A stretch of 64,000 nt of DNA from Texcoconibacillus texcoconensis (GTDB taxonomy: Bacteria; Bacillota; Bacilli; Bacillales; Salisediminibacteriaceae), in assembly GCF_014202575.1 (NCBI RefSeq), contig NZ_JACHHB010000011.1, positions 49,681-113,680 on the forward strand, read 5' to 3'. This document shows, piece after piece, positions 28,623 to 35,886 of the stretch. The translations under genes were made by a program, and so were the position numbers. The notes under the pieces are model-generated. The model did not search any database. It was not told the origin of the DNA and was given only the letters and a program-made list of their open reading frames with translations. Each line of letters starts with the position of its first letter. The first letter of the stretch is position 1.

Positions 28623-29063
28623 TTATTTTAAATAAGCACGTAGCATCCATACATGTTTTTCTAGGGATGCATTCATGCCAATGAACATGTCTGCCGTTCC
28701 CTCGTCTCCATTTTCTTCAGCTACTTCAATCAATTCACGATTTTCATTTACAAGCTTTGTAAAGTCATCTGCAATCGCAGCGACCATTCCTTCAGCATCC
28801 TCATCTCCAGTTGCTTCCTTTAAGGTAGCACTGTTTAAATAGTCACTCAATGTCGCTAAAGGTTGGCCGCCAATTGTTAAAATCCGCTCAGCGATTTCAT
28901 CAATATGTCCTGCAGCTTCGTTGTAATATTCTTCGAACTTCTCATGCAATGTAAAAAAGTCGCGCCCTGTTACAAACCAGTGATAGTTGTGTAGTTTTGT
29001 ATTTAATACATTCCAGTTCGCTAATTGTTGGTTTAACTTTTCTACTAGTGTTTTTTGACTCAT
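28623..29063 (-). CDS. dps: Dps-family ferritin-like DNA-protection protein
   Basis: 146 residues forming the four-helix Dps subunit. The ferroxidase centre at the dimer interface is given by HNYHWFV (His) and HEKFEEYYNEAAGHIDEIAERI (Asp and Glu). Dps dodecamers store iron and remove peroxide. The promoter has a near-perfect PerR box directly upstream of the -35, as for mrgA in B. subtilis, so peroxide induction is expected. Ends at the shared terminator with adh. Confidence 0.93.
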   Translation of the reverse strand: MSQKTLVEKLNQQLANWNVLNTKLHNYHWFVTGRDFFTLHEKFEEYYNEAAGHIDEIAERILTIGGQPLATLSDYLNSATLKEATGDEDAEGMVAAIADDFTKLVNENRELIEVAEENGDEGTADMFIGMNASLEKHVWMLRAYLK

Positions 29064-29094
29064 TATCGCTCACCCTTTCGTTTGATCTATTTGT

Positions 29095-29139
29095 ATTATA
29101 TATCTTTTTATAATAAAAATCAATTTAGAATCATTATAA
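29095..29139 (-). promoter_or_regulatory. dps promoter with PerR box
   Basis: On the minus strand the box TTATAATGATTCTAA (29125-29139) matches the PerR consensus TTATAATNATTATAA at all but one position. It is followed by -35 TTGATT (29118-29123), a 17-bp spacer and -10 TATAAT (29095-29100). Placement next to -35 fits repression by PerR. Confidence 0.85.
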
Positions 29140-29174
29140 ATAAGTGACGTTTTTGTGAACGATTATTCGAGGTT

Positions 29175-30014
29175 TTATTTTAATTCATTCAAGTCTATGG
29201 GTGGAATTACACCTTCATTGGCTGCTCGACCAAGCAATTCACGGATGGCCCGATAACCTTCTTCACCTAAGTCCATACTAAATTCATTCACGTACAATTG
29301 TATATGAGATTGGGCGACATCATAAGACATTTCTTGAGCATGTTCCATCACAAAGGATTCTGATGCTCGTGGGTCTTCCCATGCATAGGCTAGAGAGTCT
29401 TTCACCCACTTTGTCACTTGATCAGCATCTAAAGAACGATGGGCAACAATCGCACCAAGCGGTATCGGCAAGCCTGTATCTTCTTCCCACCAGTTTCCTA
29501 AATCTTTCATAAGATGTAGATCGTACTCTTGATATGTAAAACGCGCTTCATGTATGACAAGCCCCGCATCAATTTTCCCGTCACGAACGGCAGGCATAAT
29601 TTGTTCAAACGGCATCACTTCAATGTTCCCAACACCACCAGGGACATTGTCAGCCGCCCAAAGACGGAAGAGAAGATAGGCTGTCGATCTTTCACTAGGT
29701 ACGGCCACACGCTTTCCTGTTAATTGAGATGGGTCAGTCGCTTCGTCTGCTGTTAAGACAAGTGGACCGCAACCACGACCTAAAGCTCCACCACAAGGTA
29801 TGAGTCGATATTCTTGCAATGCCCACGGAAGAGCAGCATAAGAAATTTTCATCACCTCTGGACCACCACCATCAGCCGCCCAGTTATTAGTGATATCAAT
29901 GTCAGCAAAGGAGACATTTAGTTCCGGTGCACCTGGAATCATCCCTTTCGTCCAAGCATGAAAAATAAATGTATCATTCGGGCATGGCGAATAAGCAATA
30001 TTCAACTTGTTCAA
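29175..30014 (-). CDS. mqnD: 1,4-dihydroxy-6-naphthoate synthase
   Basis: 279 residues, MqnA/MqnD family with a periplasmic-binding-protein-like fold. The start IAYSPCPNDTFIFHAW is diagnostic of MqnD. It opens cyclic dehypoxanthinyl futalosine to 1,4-dihydroxy-6-naphthoate in the futalosine branch of menaquinone synthesis. It lies 1 nt after the stop of mqnB, so the two are tightly coupled. The other mqn genes are not in this window. Confidence 0.94.
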   Translation of the reverse strand: MNKLNIAYSPCPNDTFIFHAWTKGMIPGAPELNVSFADIDITNNWAADGGGPEVMKISYAALPWALQEYRLIPCGGALGRGCGPLVLTADEATDPSQLTGKRVAVPSERSTAYLLFRLWAADNVPGGVGNIEVMPFEQIMPAVRDGKIDAGLVIHEARFTYQEYDLHLMKDLGNWWEEDTGLPIPLGAIVAHRSLDADQVTKWVKDSLAYAWEDPRASESFVMEHAQEMSYDVAQSHIQLYVNEFSMDLGEEGYRAIRELLGRAANEGVIPPIDLNELK

Positions 30015-30015
30015 A

Positions 30016-30678
30016 TTACAGCACCTCCGATAATGTCGAGCTAGCTACCGTCAATGCAGACAGCGCTTCTTCAATTTTCCACGCGTCTCGATTTCGTGGA
30101 CCAACTGGATTAGAAATCGCGCGAACCTCCATATATGGAATGTTCATCTGTTCTGCTGCCGTCGCGACACCAAAGCCTTCCATTGCTTCCGCTGTAGCAT
30201 AAGGGATTCTTTTTGACAAGTATTCAGCTGTTTGCCGCGTTCCAGTGACTGTTGAACTCGTTAGCACAGAACCTTGATAAACAGGTACATTTTTTGTTTG
30301 AAGAGCTTGGACAACAGGGACATTGTATCCAAATTCCGTGTGAATGATTGTCGACCCTAATCCTAATTCTTCGAGCGGTTTGAAACTTTCTTCAGATTCA
30401 GCCCCTAAATCAGCAGCGATACTGGACGTTGCCAAAACAAGCGAACCGACTTCTGCACGACCAACAAAACCACCAGCGATTCCTGCATTTATCACCAATT
30501 CATAATCTTCGCCTACCAAAGCAGTTGCCGTTCGAGCAGCAGCAGCAGTTGGCCCAACACCACTAACTATGACATCAAAACGTTGGTCATTAGCGAGCCC
30601 TTTTTGAATCGCTTCCTTTTCCGCTTCTACAGATACGACGATCAGTATTTTTGATAATTTTGACGTTTCTTCACTCAT
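30016..30678 (-). CDS. mqnB: Futalosine hydrolase
   Basis: 220 residues of the nucleosidase/phosphorylase fold: ILIVVSVEAEKEAI at the start, VSGVGPTAAAART, VINAGIAGGF, and the active-site EAMEGFGVATAA with the catalytic Glu-Met-Glu. The NPVGPRNRDAW end is the MqnB form rather than MTA/SAH nucleosidase. It releases hypoxanthine from futalosine. It implies that futalosine itself is made, hence an aminodeoxyfutalosine deaminase elsewhere or the amidohydrolase at 16705. Confidence 0.93.
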   Translation of the reverse strand: MSEETSKLSKILIVVSVEAEKEAIQKGLANDQRFDVIVSGVGPTAAAARTATALVGEDYELVINAGIAGGFVGRAEVGSLVLATSSIAADLGAESEESFKPLEELGLGSTIIHTEFGYNVPVVQALQTKNVPVYQGSVLTSSTVTGTRQTAEYLSKRIPYATAEAMEGFGVATAAEQMNIPYMEVRAISNPVGPRNRDAWKIEEALSALTVASSTLSEVL

Positions 30679-30863
30679 TTGAAGCTCCTTTTACTATGAT
30701 ATTCTATATCCCTTATTCCCCTTATTTAAAACAATGTCCATACCATTGTAACAAATCAAAAGCGGTCTGTGACGTTTCATCCCCCTTCACATCAGCTATC
30801 CAATAACCTACCAGATTTCCCTTTTTCATATTTTGTTTTCAAGTAACACCCCAAAAAGCACTC

Positions 30864-30879
30864 TTAAACAGTTGTTTAA
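30864..30879. promoter_or_regulatory. TTAAACA-GT-TGTTTAA palindrome
   Basis: A perfect 7-2-7 inverted repeat about 185 bp upstream of mqnB and beside the aldo/keto reductase terminator. The same arms occur at 37997-38012, and a variant at 1675-1696. Could be an operator. Confidence 0.35.
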
Positions 30880-30885
30880 AAGAAG

Positions 30886-30914
30886 AAAAAAGGGTGCCAG
30901 TAAGCACCCTTTTT
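30886..30914 (-). terminator. Terminator of the aldo/keto reductase gene
   Basis: AAAAAGGGTGC and GCACCCTTTTT (30887-30897 and 30904-30914) pair perfectly; on the minus strand a T run follows. Confidence 0.92.
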
Positions 30915-30916
30915 CC

Positions 30917-31741
30917 TTAGCGAACGTTCATTTCTTTCGGTTCTGGCCCTTTTCTTTGGCCACAATCTAATTCATTGATCGCGCTCATTTCATCATCAGT
31001 TAATTGAAAGTCAAACACATCGAAATTTTCTTCAATACGTGAAGGCGTAACTGATTTCGGAATTACAATTGAGTGATTTTGAAGGTGCCAACGAATGATC
31101 ACTTGCGCTGGCGTTTTTTGATGGGTTTTTGCGATTTGTTGAACGACATCATGATTCAACACTTCCCCACCTTGCATAAGTGGGCTCCAAGCTTCTAAGT
31201 AAATATCATGTTTTTGACAAAAATCCTTTAATTCATTCTGTGCTAAGTATGGATGACACTCTACTTGGTTTAAAACTGGCTTCACATCACACTCATCCAA
31301 TAAACGTTGAAGGTGATCAATATCGAAGTTACATACACCAATAGCCTTTACACGACCATCAAGGTATAGTTTCTCCATCGCTTTAAAAGAATCAACGTAG
31401 TCGTCATACTCTGGTGTCGGCCAATGAATTAAATAAAGGTCTACATAGTCAAGTCCGAGACGGTCCAAACTTTCATCAAAAGCTTTGAGCGTATTTTCAT
31501 ATCCTTGATCTGCATTCCATAATTTCGTTGTGATAAATAACTCTTCACGAGGGATGCCACTTTCTGCGATCGCTTTCCCTACCCCTCGTTCGTTTTTGTA
31601 AATCATCGCCGTATCAATGGAGCGATAACCGACTTCTAAAGCTTTTTTAACAGCAGGAACTGCCGCTTCATCCTCTACTTGCCATACACCAAACCCAAGT
31701 TGGGGCATTTTTATATCGTTATTTAAAGTAACAAAATTCAT
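30917..31741 (-). CDS. Aldo/keto reductase (YvgN/YtbE-like)
   Basis: 274 residues, TIM-barrel NADPH-dependent reductase. Catalytic tetrad: Asp in SIDTAMIYKNE and Tyr in the same segment, Lys in ITTKLWN and His in YLIHWP. NADPH-binding IPKSVTPSRIEENF is near the C-terminus. B. subtilis relatives reduce glyoxal and methylglyoxal, so aldehyde detoxification is likely. AAGGAGG lies 7 nt before the ATG at 31741. Monocistronic. Confidence 0.93.
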   Translation of the reverse strand: MNFVTLNNDIKMPQLGFGVWQVEDEAAVPAVKKALEVGYRSIDTAMIYKNERGVGKAIAESGIPREELFITTKLWNADQGYENTLKAFDESLDRLGLDYVDLYLIHWPTPEYDDYVDSFKAMEKLYLDGRVKAIGVCNFDIDHLQRLLDECDVKPVLNQVECHPYLAQNELKDFCQKHDIYLEAWSPLMQGGEVLNHDVVQQIAKTHQKTPAQVIIRWHLQNHSIVIPKSVTPSRIEENFDVFDFQLTDDEMSAINELDCGQRKGPEPKEMNVR

Positions 31742-31830
31742 AGCCAATCCTCCTTACTATGTCGTCATTTTTTTAGTATAACATAGCAAAAATGAATTCG
31801 CTTCCATTAAATATACCCTCTTCTTCTACC

Positions 31831-31858
31831 AAAAAATAAACCCCCGCAAAAGCGGAGG
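31831..31858 (-). terminator. Terminator after the first YjcZ gene
   Basis: Minus strand CCTCCGC-TTTT-GCGGGGG (31841-31847 with 31852-31858, one G-U) followed by TTTATTTTTT. Confidence 0.85.
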
Positions 31859-31910
31859 TCCATATTTCAGCCATTAATGAAATGACGAAAATGTTGACGA
31901 TCTCTATTTC

Positions 31911-32024
31911 TTATGCCCACGCAGCTCCAATAATTACAAGCAGGATGAACAAGACAAGGATCAACGCGAAACCTGTCGTACCACGTCCATGCCCATGTCC
32001 ATACATAGGATAACCGTAATGCAT
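31911..32024 (-). CDS. YjcZ-family sporulation microprotein 1
   Basis: 37 residues: a short Tyr/Gly/His-rich head (MHYGYPMYGHGHGRG) and one hydrophobic helix, GFALILVLFILLVIIGAAWA, the hallmark of YjcZ/Sporulation_YjcZ proteins. The RBS AAGGGGG precedes the ATG. On the minus strand CATAGTATA (32086-32094) with AAAC 16 nt upstream fits sigma-K, so it should be made in the mother cell late in sporulation. Other copies follow at 32295, 32574, 33037 and 33298. Confidence 0.85.
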   Translation of the reverse strand: MHYGYPMYGHGHGRGTTGFALILVLFILLVIIGAAWA

Positions 32025-32085
32025 AGTGAAAGCCCCCTTCTTTTAAAATATTTAACTCGACGCTTTTCTTGAAGCGTCACAGTAA

Positions 32086-32114
32086 TATACTATGCGTAAT
32101 TAAATTCTTTGTTT
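32086..32114 (-). promoter_or_regulatory. Sigma-K-like promoter of YjcZ gene 1
   Basis: -35 element AAAC (32111-32114), 16 nt, -10 element CATAGTATA (32086-32094), matching AC-N16-CATANNNTA on the minus strand. Confidence 0.7.
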
Positions 32115-32252
32115 GGATTCTCGTTTAATTTAGCATAAAAGATCAAAACCAAAGGAGAACCTATTGAAATTTGCAAAGTGAACGGCAAAGGAAAAAATGA
32201 ACCACATGTAAGCGAAGGTCCATTTCCCATCCCCTGATTATCTATTTTTACG

Positions 32253-32279
32253 AAGCTGTTGAGAGAAACTCAACAGCTT
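32253..32279 (-). terminator. Hairpin after YjcZ gene 2
   Basis: Minus strand AAGCTGTTGAG and CTCAACAGCTT form an 11-bp stem with a 5-nt loop. The U tract is poor. The same hairpin occurs at 33000-33026 after the third copy. Confidence 0.6.
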
Positions 32280-32294
32280 CAGCTTCATACGTTT

Positions 32295-32429
32295 TTATGC
32301 CCACGCAGCTCCAATGATTACAAGCAGGATAAACAAGACAAGAATTAACGCAAACCCTGTCGCATATCCCCCTGTTGGTGCTGGCGCTGGTGCTGGTGGT
32401 GGGCAATATCCATAATGATAGTGACCCAT
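32295..32429 (-). CDS. YjcZ-family sporulation microprotein 2
   Basis: 44 residues with a Pro/Ala-rich head (CPPPAPAPAPTGG) and the same GFALILVLFILLVIIGAAWA helix as copies 1 and 3. AAAGGAGGAG precedes the ATG at 32429; the frame extends further upstream but without RBS. A hairpin AAGCTGTTGAG/CTCAACAGCTT (32253-32279) follows the stop. A block of shared flanking sequence shows that this gene and the next arose with the 33037/33298 pair by segmental duplication. Confidence 0.88.
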   Translation of the reverse strand: MGHYHYGYCPPPAPAPAPTGGYATGFALILVLFILLVIIGAAWA

Positions 32430-32485
32430 ATTGAACTCCTCCTTTAAAAGGTTACCCTGACTTTCTTTAGTCAGCGTCACACTCA

Positions 32486-32514
32486 TATCCTATGCGTGCC
32501 GAAAATGAGTGTTT
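32486..32514 (-). promoter_or_regulatory. Sigma-K-like promoter of YjcZ gene 2
   Basis: -35 AAAC (32511-32514), 16-nt spacer and -10 CATAGGATA (32486-32494). Confidence 0.7.
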
Positions 32515-32573
32515 GGACTTTTGTTTATTTTAGAAAAAATGACCTCATTCCCTTTATAAGGGGTTCTCTTTTA

Positions 32574-32681
32574 CTAGTAAGGTCCACCTACATATGCTGC
32601 TCCAATAATGACGAGCAGGATGAAGACGACCAAAATAAACGCAAATCCGCCTGCTGCTCCTGTTCTTGTGTGATCACTCAT
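32574..32681 (-). CDS. YjcZ-family sporulation microprotein 3 (YV-type)
   Basis: 35 residues: MSDHTRTGAAGG then GFAFILVVFILLVIIGAAYV and a short GGPY end. It belongs to a second subtype, in which the helix ends AAYV rather than AAWA. AGGAGGGAT precedes the ATG. A sigma-K-like -10, CATACGTTA, lies at 32727-32735 with an AC about 16-17 nt upstream. Too short for usual gene callers. Its paralogue is the gene at 33298. Confidence 0.85.
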   Translation of the reverse strand: MSDHTRTGAAGGFAFILVVFILLVIIGAAYVGGPY

Positions 32682-32726
32682 TAAAATCCCTCCTGATTGA
32701 AATGTCTTTAGTTACCTTTTCATTCA

Positions 32727-32756
32727 TAACGTATGTATTTAACTTCTATGGTGTAT
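32727..32756 (-). promoter_or_regulatory. Sigma-K-like promoter of YjcZ gene 3
   Basis: -10 CATACGTTA (32727-32735) with ATACACC around the -35 position; the same arrangement is found before the gene at 33298. Confidence 0.6.
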
Positions 32757-32937
32757 GGACACTTTATTCAATTTTGGAAATTAACGATAAATTATTAATG
32801 AGGTTACACACAGGTTCATTTTGTATCGTGTAAAACCGACTTTTAGAAGGTAGTATTACGCGATCTCCCCTCCACATCAAACCGTACGTTATTTCATGAT
32901 TAGAAATTGATAGATTACCGACGCGCTTCAAAAAAAA

Positions 32938-33026
32938 TAATGAACCCCCGTTGCAAACGGAGGTTCATTTTCCATCCCCTGATTAAAAATATTGTACCCA
33001 AGCTGTTGAGAAGGACCTCAACAGCT
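32938..33026 (-). terminator. Two hairpins after YjcZ gene 4
   Basis: Minus strand: AAGCTGTTGAG/CTCAACAGCTT at 33000-33026, then AATGAACCTCCGTT with AACGGGGGTTCATT at 32940-32970, which is followed by TATTTTTT and is the better terminator. Confidence 0.75.
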
Positions 33027-33036
33027 TATTACTTTT

Positions 33037-33156
33037 TTATGCCCAAGCTGCTCCAATGATTACAAGCAGGATAAATAACACAAGAATTAACGCAAATCCT
33101 GTCGCGTAACCACCTGTTGGCGCTGGTGCTGGTGGTGGGCAATATCCGTAATGCAT
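33037..33156 (-). CDS. YjcZ-family sporulation microprotein 4
   Basis: 39 residues: head MHYGYCPPPAPAPTGG and the GFALILVLFILLVIIGAAWA helix, nearly the same as copy 2. AAAGGAGG precedes the ATG. Sigma-K-like promoter at 33218-33246 (CATAAGATA, AAAC 16 nt upstream). Missing from longer-ORF lists because of its size. Confidence 0.87.
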   Translation of the reverse strand: MHYGYCPPPAPAPTGGYATGFALILVLFILLVIIGAAWA

Positions 33157-33217
33157 AGCGAAAGCCTCCTTTTAAAGATTTTGCTCACTGCCTTCCTCAA
33201 GGTCAGCGTCACATTAA

Positions 33218-33246
33218 TATCTTATGCGCAACCTATAAGAGTGTTT
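33218..33246 (-). promoter_or_regulatory. Sigma-K-like promoter of YjcZ gene 4
   Basis: -35 AAAC (33243-33246), 16-nt spacer and -10 CATAAGATA (33218-33226). Confidence 0.7.
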
Positions 33247-33297
33247 GGACCTTCGTTTATTTTGCTTTAATGATTACCCCCTACTTAGAGTTATTTA

Positions 33298-33408
33298 TTA
33301 ATAGTAAGGACGGCTCACATATGCTGCCCCAATAATTACGAGCAGGATGAAAATAACCAAAATAAACGCGAATCCGCCTGTTGCTCCTGTTCCTGCATGT
33401 GCACCCAT
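33298..33408 (-). CDS. YjcZ-family sporulation microprotein 5 (YV-type)
   Basis: 36 residues: MGAHAGTGATGG then GFAFILVIFILLVIIGAAYV and SRPYY. Subtype as gene 3. The RBS GGAGGGGAT precedes the ATG. CATACGTTA at 33462-33470 with an AC 16 nt upstream is a sigma-K-like promoter. It is the first of the cluster in transcription order. Confidence 0.85.
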   Translation of the reverse strand: MGAHAGTGATGGFAFILVIFILLVIIGAAYVSRPYY

Positions 33409-33461
33409 GAAAAATCCCCTCCTGTTTGAAACTTTGCAATGCTTAATAAACATTGCACTAA

Positions 33462-33490
33462 TAACGTATGTTGATAAATAAACGGTGTAT
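33462..33490 (-). promoter_or_regulatory. Sigma-K-like promoter of YjcZ gene 5
   Basis: -10 CATACGTTA (33462-33470), 16 nt, AC at 33487-33488 on the minus strand. Confidence 0.6.
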
Positions 33491-33696
33491 AGACGTTTGT
33501 TCTAGTTTAAGGAAATTTTTCAACCCCTTCTCTGTATGACTTGCTTTATAACGATTTCCGTACTCCATTTTCGCAGTTAAGAGTATGCCTTCTGACGAAG
33601 ATTCTTAAACCATTTCAATAATTTAGGCGAATATACAGTCAACGAATCACCATGGTAAATAAACTGTTACAAGATCCCAGAAAAGGAGGAATCATT

Positions 33697-34050
33697 ATGG
33701 GTTATTACGAGCTCTGTGCACAACACAGAGGGAAACCCGTTCAAATCCAAGATAAAACCGGGAATATTTACGCTGGAAACATTGCACACGTCGATCCTCA
33801 ATACGTATGGATCGAACCATTTGAACGAAGTGGAAGTGTTCCAGGAGCAGGGTATGGATATCCAGGCTACGGTTATCAGGACCCTAGCTACGGCTCTCCT
33901 TATAGTCCCTACAGTACCTACCCACAATACGGAAGCTACCCTTCTTACGGCCACGGGCATGGCGTTGGAGGTTGGGGGAGCTCCGGGCTTATCCCTGTCG
34001 CACTAGCAGGTATTGGCGGATTGGCTTTAGGCGCCGCTTTCTTTCGTTAA
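33697..34050 (+). CDS. Gly/Tyr/Pro-rich protein, probable spore-associated
   Basis: 117 residues in three parts: an N-terminal small beta domain (1-40, with GKPVQIQDKTGNIYAGNI and QYVWIEPF, an Sm- or SH3-barrel-like pattern), a low-complexity Tyr/Gly/Pro/Ser region (45-95), and a hydrophobic C-terminal helix (100-116, PVALAGIGGLALGAAFF). The RBS AAAGGAGGA fixes the ATG at 33697. The composition and place next to the YjcZ cluster suggest a spore coat or cortex role, but this is inference; I found no clear sigma-K promoter for it. Confidence 0.7.
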   Translation: MGYYELCAQHRGKPVQIQDKTGNIYAGNIAHVDPQYVWIEPFERSGSVPGAGYGYPGYGYQDPSYGSPYSPYSTYPQYGSYPSYGHGHGVGGWGSSGLIPVALAGIGGLALGAAFFR

Positions 34051-34093
34051 TCCATCGCCCAGACAAATGCTAGTAATAGAATATACGTTCATT

Positions 34094-34168
34094 AGCCCCA
34101 CCTCGGCATATCACACCAAACAGGACAGAATGATTGTGATGTGCTCATTGTGGGGCCATTTCTTTTTT
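34094..34168 (+). terminator. Long terminator hairpin
   Basis: AGCCCCAC pairs with GTGGGGCC and an inner GCATATCACA with TGTGATGTGC, followed by ATTTCTTTTTT. It ends the gene at 33697. Confidence 0.8.
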
Positions 34169-34175
34169 AGGTAAC

Positions 34176-34412
34176 CAATTTCATTAATGAAGGGTTTTAA
34201 CAAACATCACGAAGGTTAACGTTCGTTTTTGAAACTGATTGAAACGAAAGGCGGCGACGCCCAAAGGATCAGCGCAGTCTGAAGATCCAATTCAGCGACG
34301 GTTTGTGGAGCTGAATTTAGCTGAAGACAAGCCCTTGGGAAAGCGTCCGCCTGCAGTGAAAATCACAATCCATGTTCGGAAATGATCTTTACATCATCTA
34401 TTATGAAATTCA
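34176..34412. mobile_element. MITE-like repeat, copy C (inverted orientation, about 237 bp)
   Basis: Reverse complement of copies A and B. The ends are CAATTTCATTAATGAAGG and TTATGAAATTCA. The 10-bp sequence TTTAGGTAAC stands on both sides (34166-34175 and 34413-34422), a likely target-site duplication that shows the element has moved. It lies between the terminator of the Gly/Tyr-rich gene and hsp20. Confidence 0.85.
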
Positions 34413-34475
34413 TTTAGGTAACTAAACAAAAAATAAAGGCCAGACATATACCTGGCCCTCATCAACATTTACAAA

Positions 34476-34946
34476 TTATTTATCACTGCTTTTCTTTTCT
34501 GTTTCTTCCTTTTTAGATTCTTCTTTTTCTGCTTCTTCTTTTTTAGCCTCCTGAACAGGGATAAATGTACGATTTTTATCATTTTTCCCGACACGTACTG
34601 TTAAGTGATTTTTATCCGTAAATTCTGCTGTTACATCTTCAGCTGTAAACGGAAAACCTACAGGAATGAAACGCTCGAACCTAGGAGGAAGCGTTTGTGA
34701 TGATGGTTGATTGTCTTCCTCTGTTGAGTCATCTGTAGGAGCGGTCGCCTCAGCTGTAATCAACAAACCGTTTGTTACAAGTTCAACTCCAACATCTTCA
34801 CGTTTATAGTAAGGGAGGTTTGCCTCGACGACCAATTCGGATTCCGTCTCATAAACTTCAACGTGCGCTGTTTGCGGCGGACCTGAAAAGAATGGAAAAC
34901 CAAATAAACCGCCAAATGGGTTTTGCTGAGTATTTTCTTCAGCCAT
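34476..34946 (-). CDS. Hsp20/alpha-crystallin family small heat-shock protein
   Basis: 156 residues: a short Phe/Pro/Gly-rich N-terminal arm, the alpha-crystallin domain (about 28-125; VEVYETESELVVEANLPYYK, GLLITAEA and HLTVRVGK) and a tail of Glu/Lys/Ser repeats (about 130-156). A long acidic insertion (TDDSTEEDNQPSSQT) replaces the usual loop. It holds unfolding proteins in the cytoplasm; some Bacillus members are spore coat-associated. GGAGTGAT precedes the ATG at 34946. Confidence 0.88.
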   Translation of the reverse strand: MAEENTQQNPFGGLFGFPFFSGPPQTAHVEVYETESELVVEANLPYYKREDVGVELVTNGLLITAEATAPTDDSTEEDNQPSSQTLPPRFERFIPVGFPFTAEDVTAEFTDKNHLTVRVGKNDKNRTFIPVQEAKKEEAEKEESKKEETEKKSSDK

Positions 34947-35082
34947 GTGTATCACTCCTTTAAAGTATAATACGTATCACCAACACGACATACAATCGTG
35001 TATACGAATAGACATTAGCATCATATGCACCCAAGACAAATATGGAATAGGGCAAACGTTTAATCTTAAATGATCATTTCAC

Positions 35083-35769
35083 TTAAGATTCCCCGTCCTT
35101 TCTTTGAAACGGACGATAACAAAACCACCAATCTAGGCAGCTATACCCTTTCACATTTGCTTCTTCGATTCTCTTTTGGGCAGCAAAAAGGTCCGTTGGT
35201 GGAGGAAGGATTAATTGGTCTCCAATATATTCATTTCTAGGCCAGTCAGCTGGCGTTGCCGCTTTATTGAAATCTGCGGTTTGCAATGCATAAACAGCAC
35301 GTAAAATCTCTTCAATATTTCTCCCGACCTCTGCAGGATAGTTCATGATTAAGCGAACAGTTCCTTCATGATCTACAATATAAACAGTTCTGACTGCGCG
35401 TGTACCTGCCTTTGGTGCAATCATACCAAGTTGTTTTGATACCTTTCCTAGTTCATCTGCGATCACTGGAAACGAGATCGTTACACCGAAATGTTCTCGT
35501 ACCCATTCCAGCCACTTCATATGAGAAAAAACAGTATCAATTGATAATCCTATCAATTCACAGTTTAAAGCCTTAAAACGTCGATGATTTCTTTCAAACG
35601 TCATAAATTCTGTCGTGCAAACGGGTGTAAAATCACCTGGATGACTGAATAACACAAACCAAGAACCTTGATAATCATCGGGAAGGTTCCGTTTCCCATG
35701 CGTTGTATGCACATGTATACTCGGAAATTCATCGCCAATCATCGTGACATCGTGTTTCTTCTTCCCCAT
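35083..35769 (-). CDS. Peroxiredoxin (Prx6/AhpE-like long form)
   Basis: 228 residues. Peroxidatic Cys in HPGDFTPVCTTEF, then GLSIDTVFSHMKWLEW and the long C-terminal domain (PADWPRNEYIGDQLILPPP) that marks the Prx6 subfamily as found in archaea and some Bacilli. Two further Cys in YSCLDWWFCYR could act as resolving residues. It reduces H2O2 and organic peroxides. Downstream of cdr but separated by a terminator. The ATG at 35769 follows GAGGGGG. Confidence 0.92.
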   Translation of the reverse strand: MGKKKHDVTMIGDEFPSIHVHTTHGKRNLPDDYQGSWFVLFSHPGDFTPVCTTEFMTFERNHRRFKALNCELIGLSIDTVFSHMKWLEWVREHFGVTISFPVIADELGKVSKQLGMIAPKAGTRAVRTVYIVDHEGTVRLIMNYPAEVGRNIEEILRAVYALQTADFNKAATPADWPRNEYIGDQLILPPPTDLFAAQKRIEEANVKGYSCLDWWFCYRPFQRKDGES

Positions 35770-35846
35770 CGCTATCCCCCTCTCGAAAAACAACGTGGAT
35801 GATTCAAGGTTATGTTATTCGCCTAAGCATTAACGTGTGATCAAAT

Positions 35847-35878
35847 ACAAAAGAGAACTGGATCTGCTCCAGTCCTCT
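35847..35878 (-). terminator. Terminator of cdr
   Basis: Minus strand GAGGACTGGA-GCAGA-TCCAGTTCTC followed by TTTTG. Confidence 0.85.
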
Positions 35879-35886
35879 CAATGGTT

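Noticed and set aside
30722..30829. 35-codon minus-strand frame with protein-like content upstream of mqnB
   Set aside because: Composition is plausible but there is no RBS within 15 nt of the ATG and an in-frame stop just upstream, so I do not list it as a gene.
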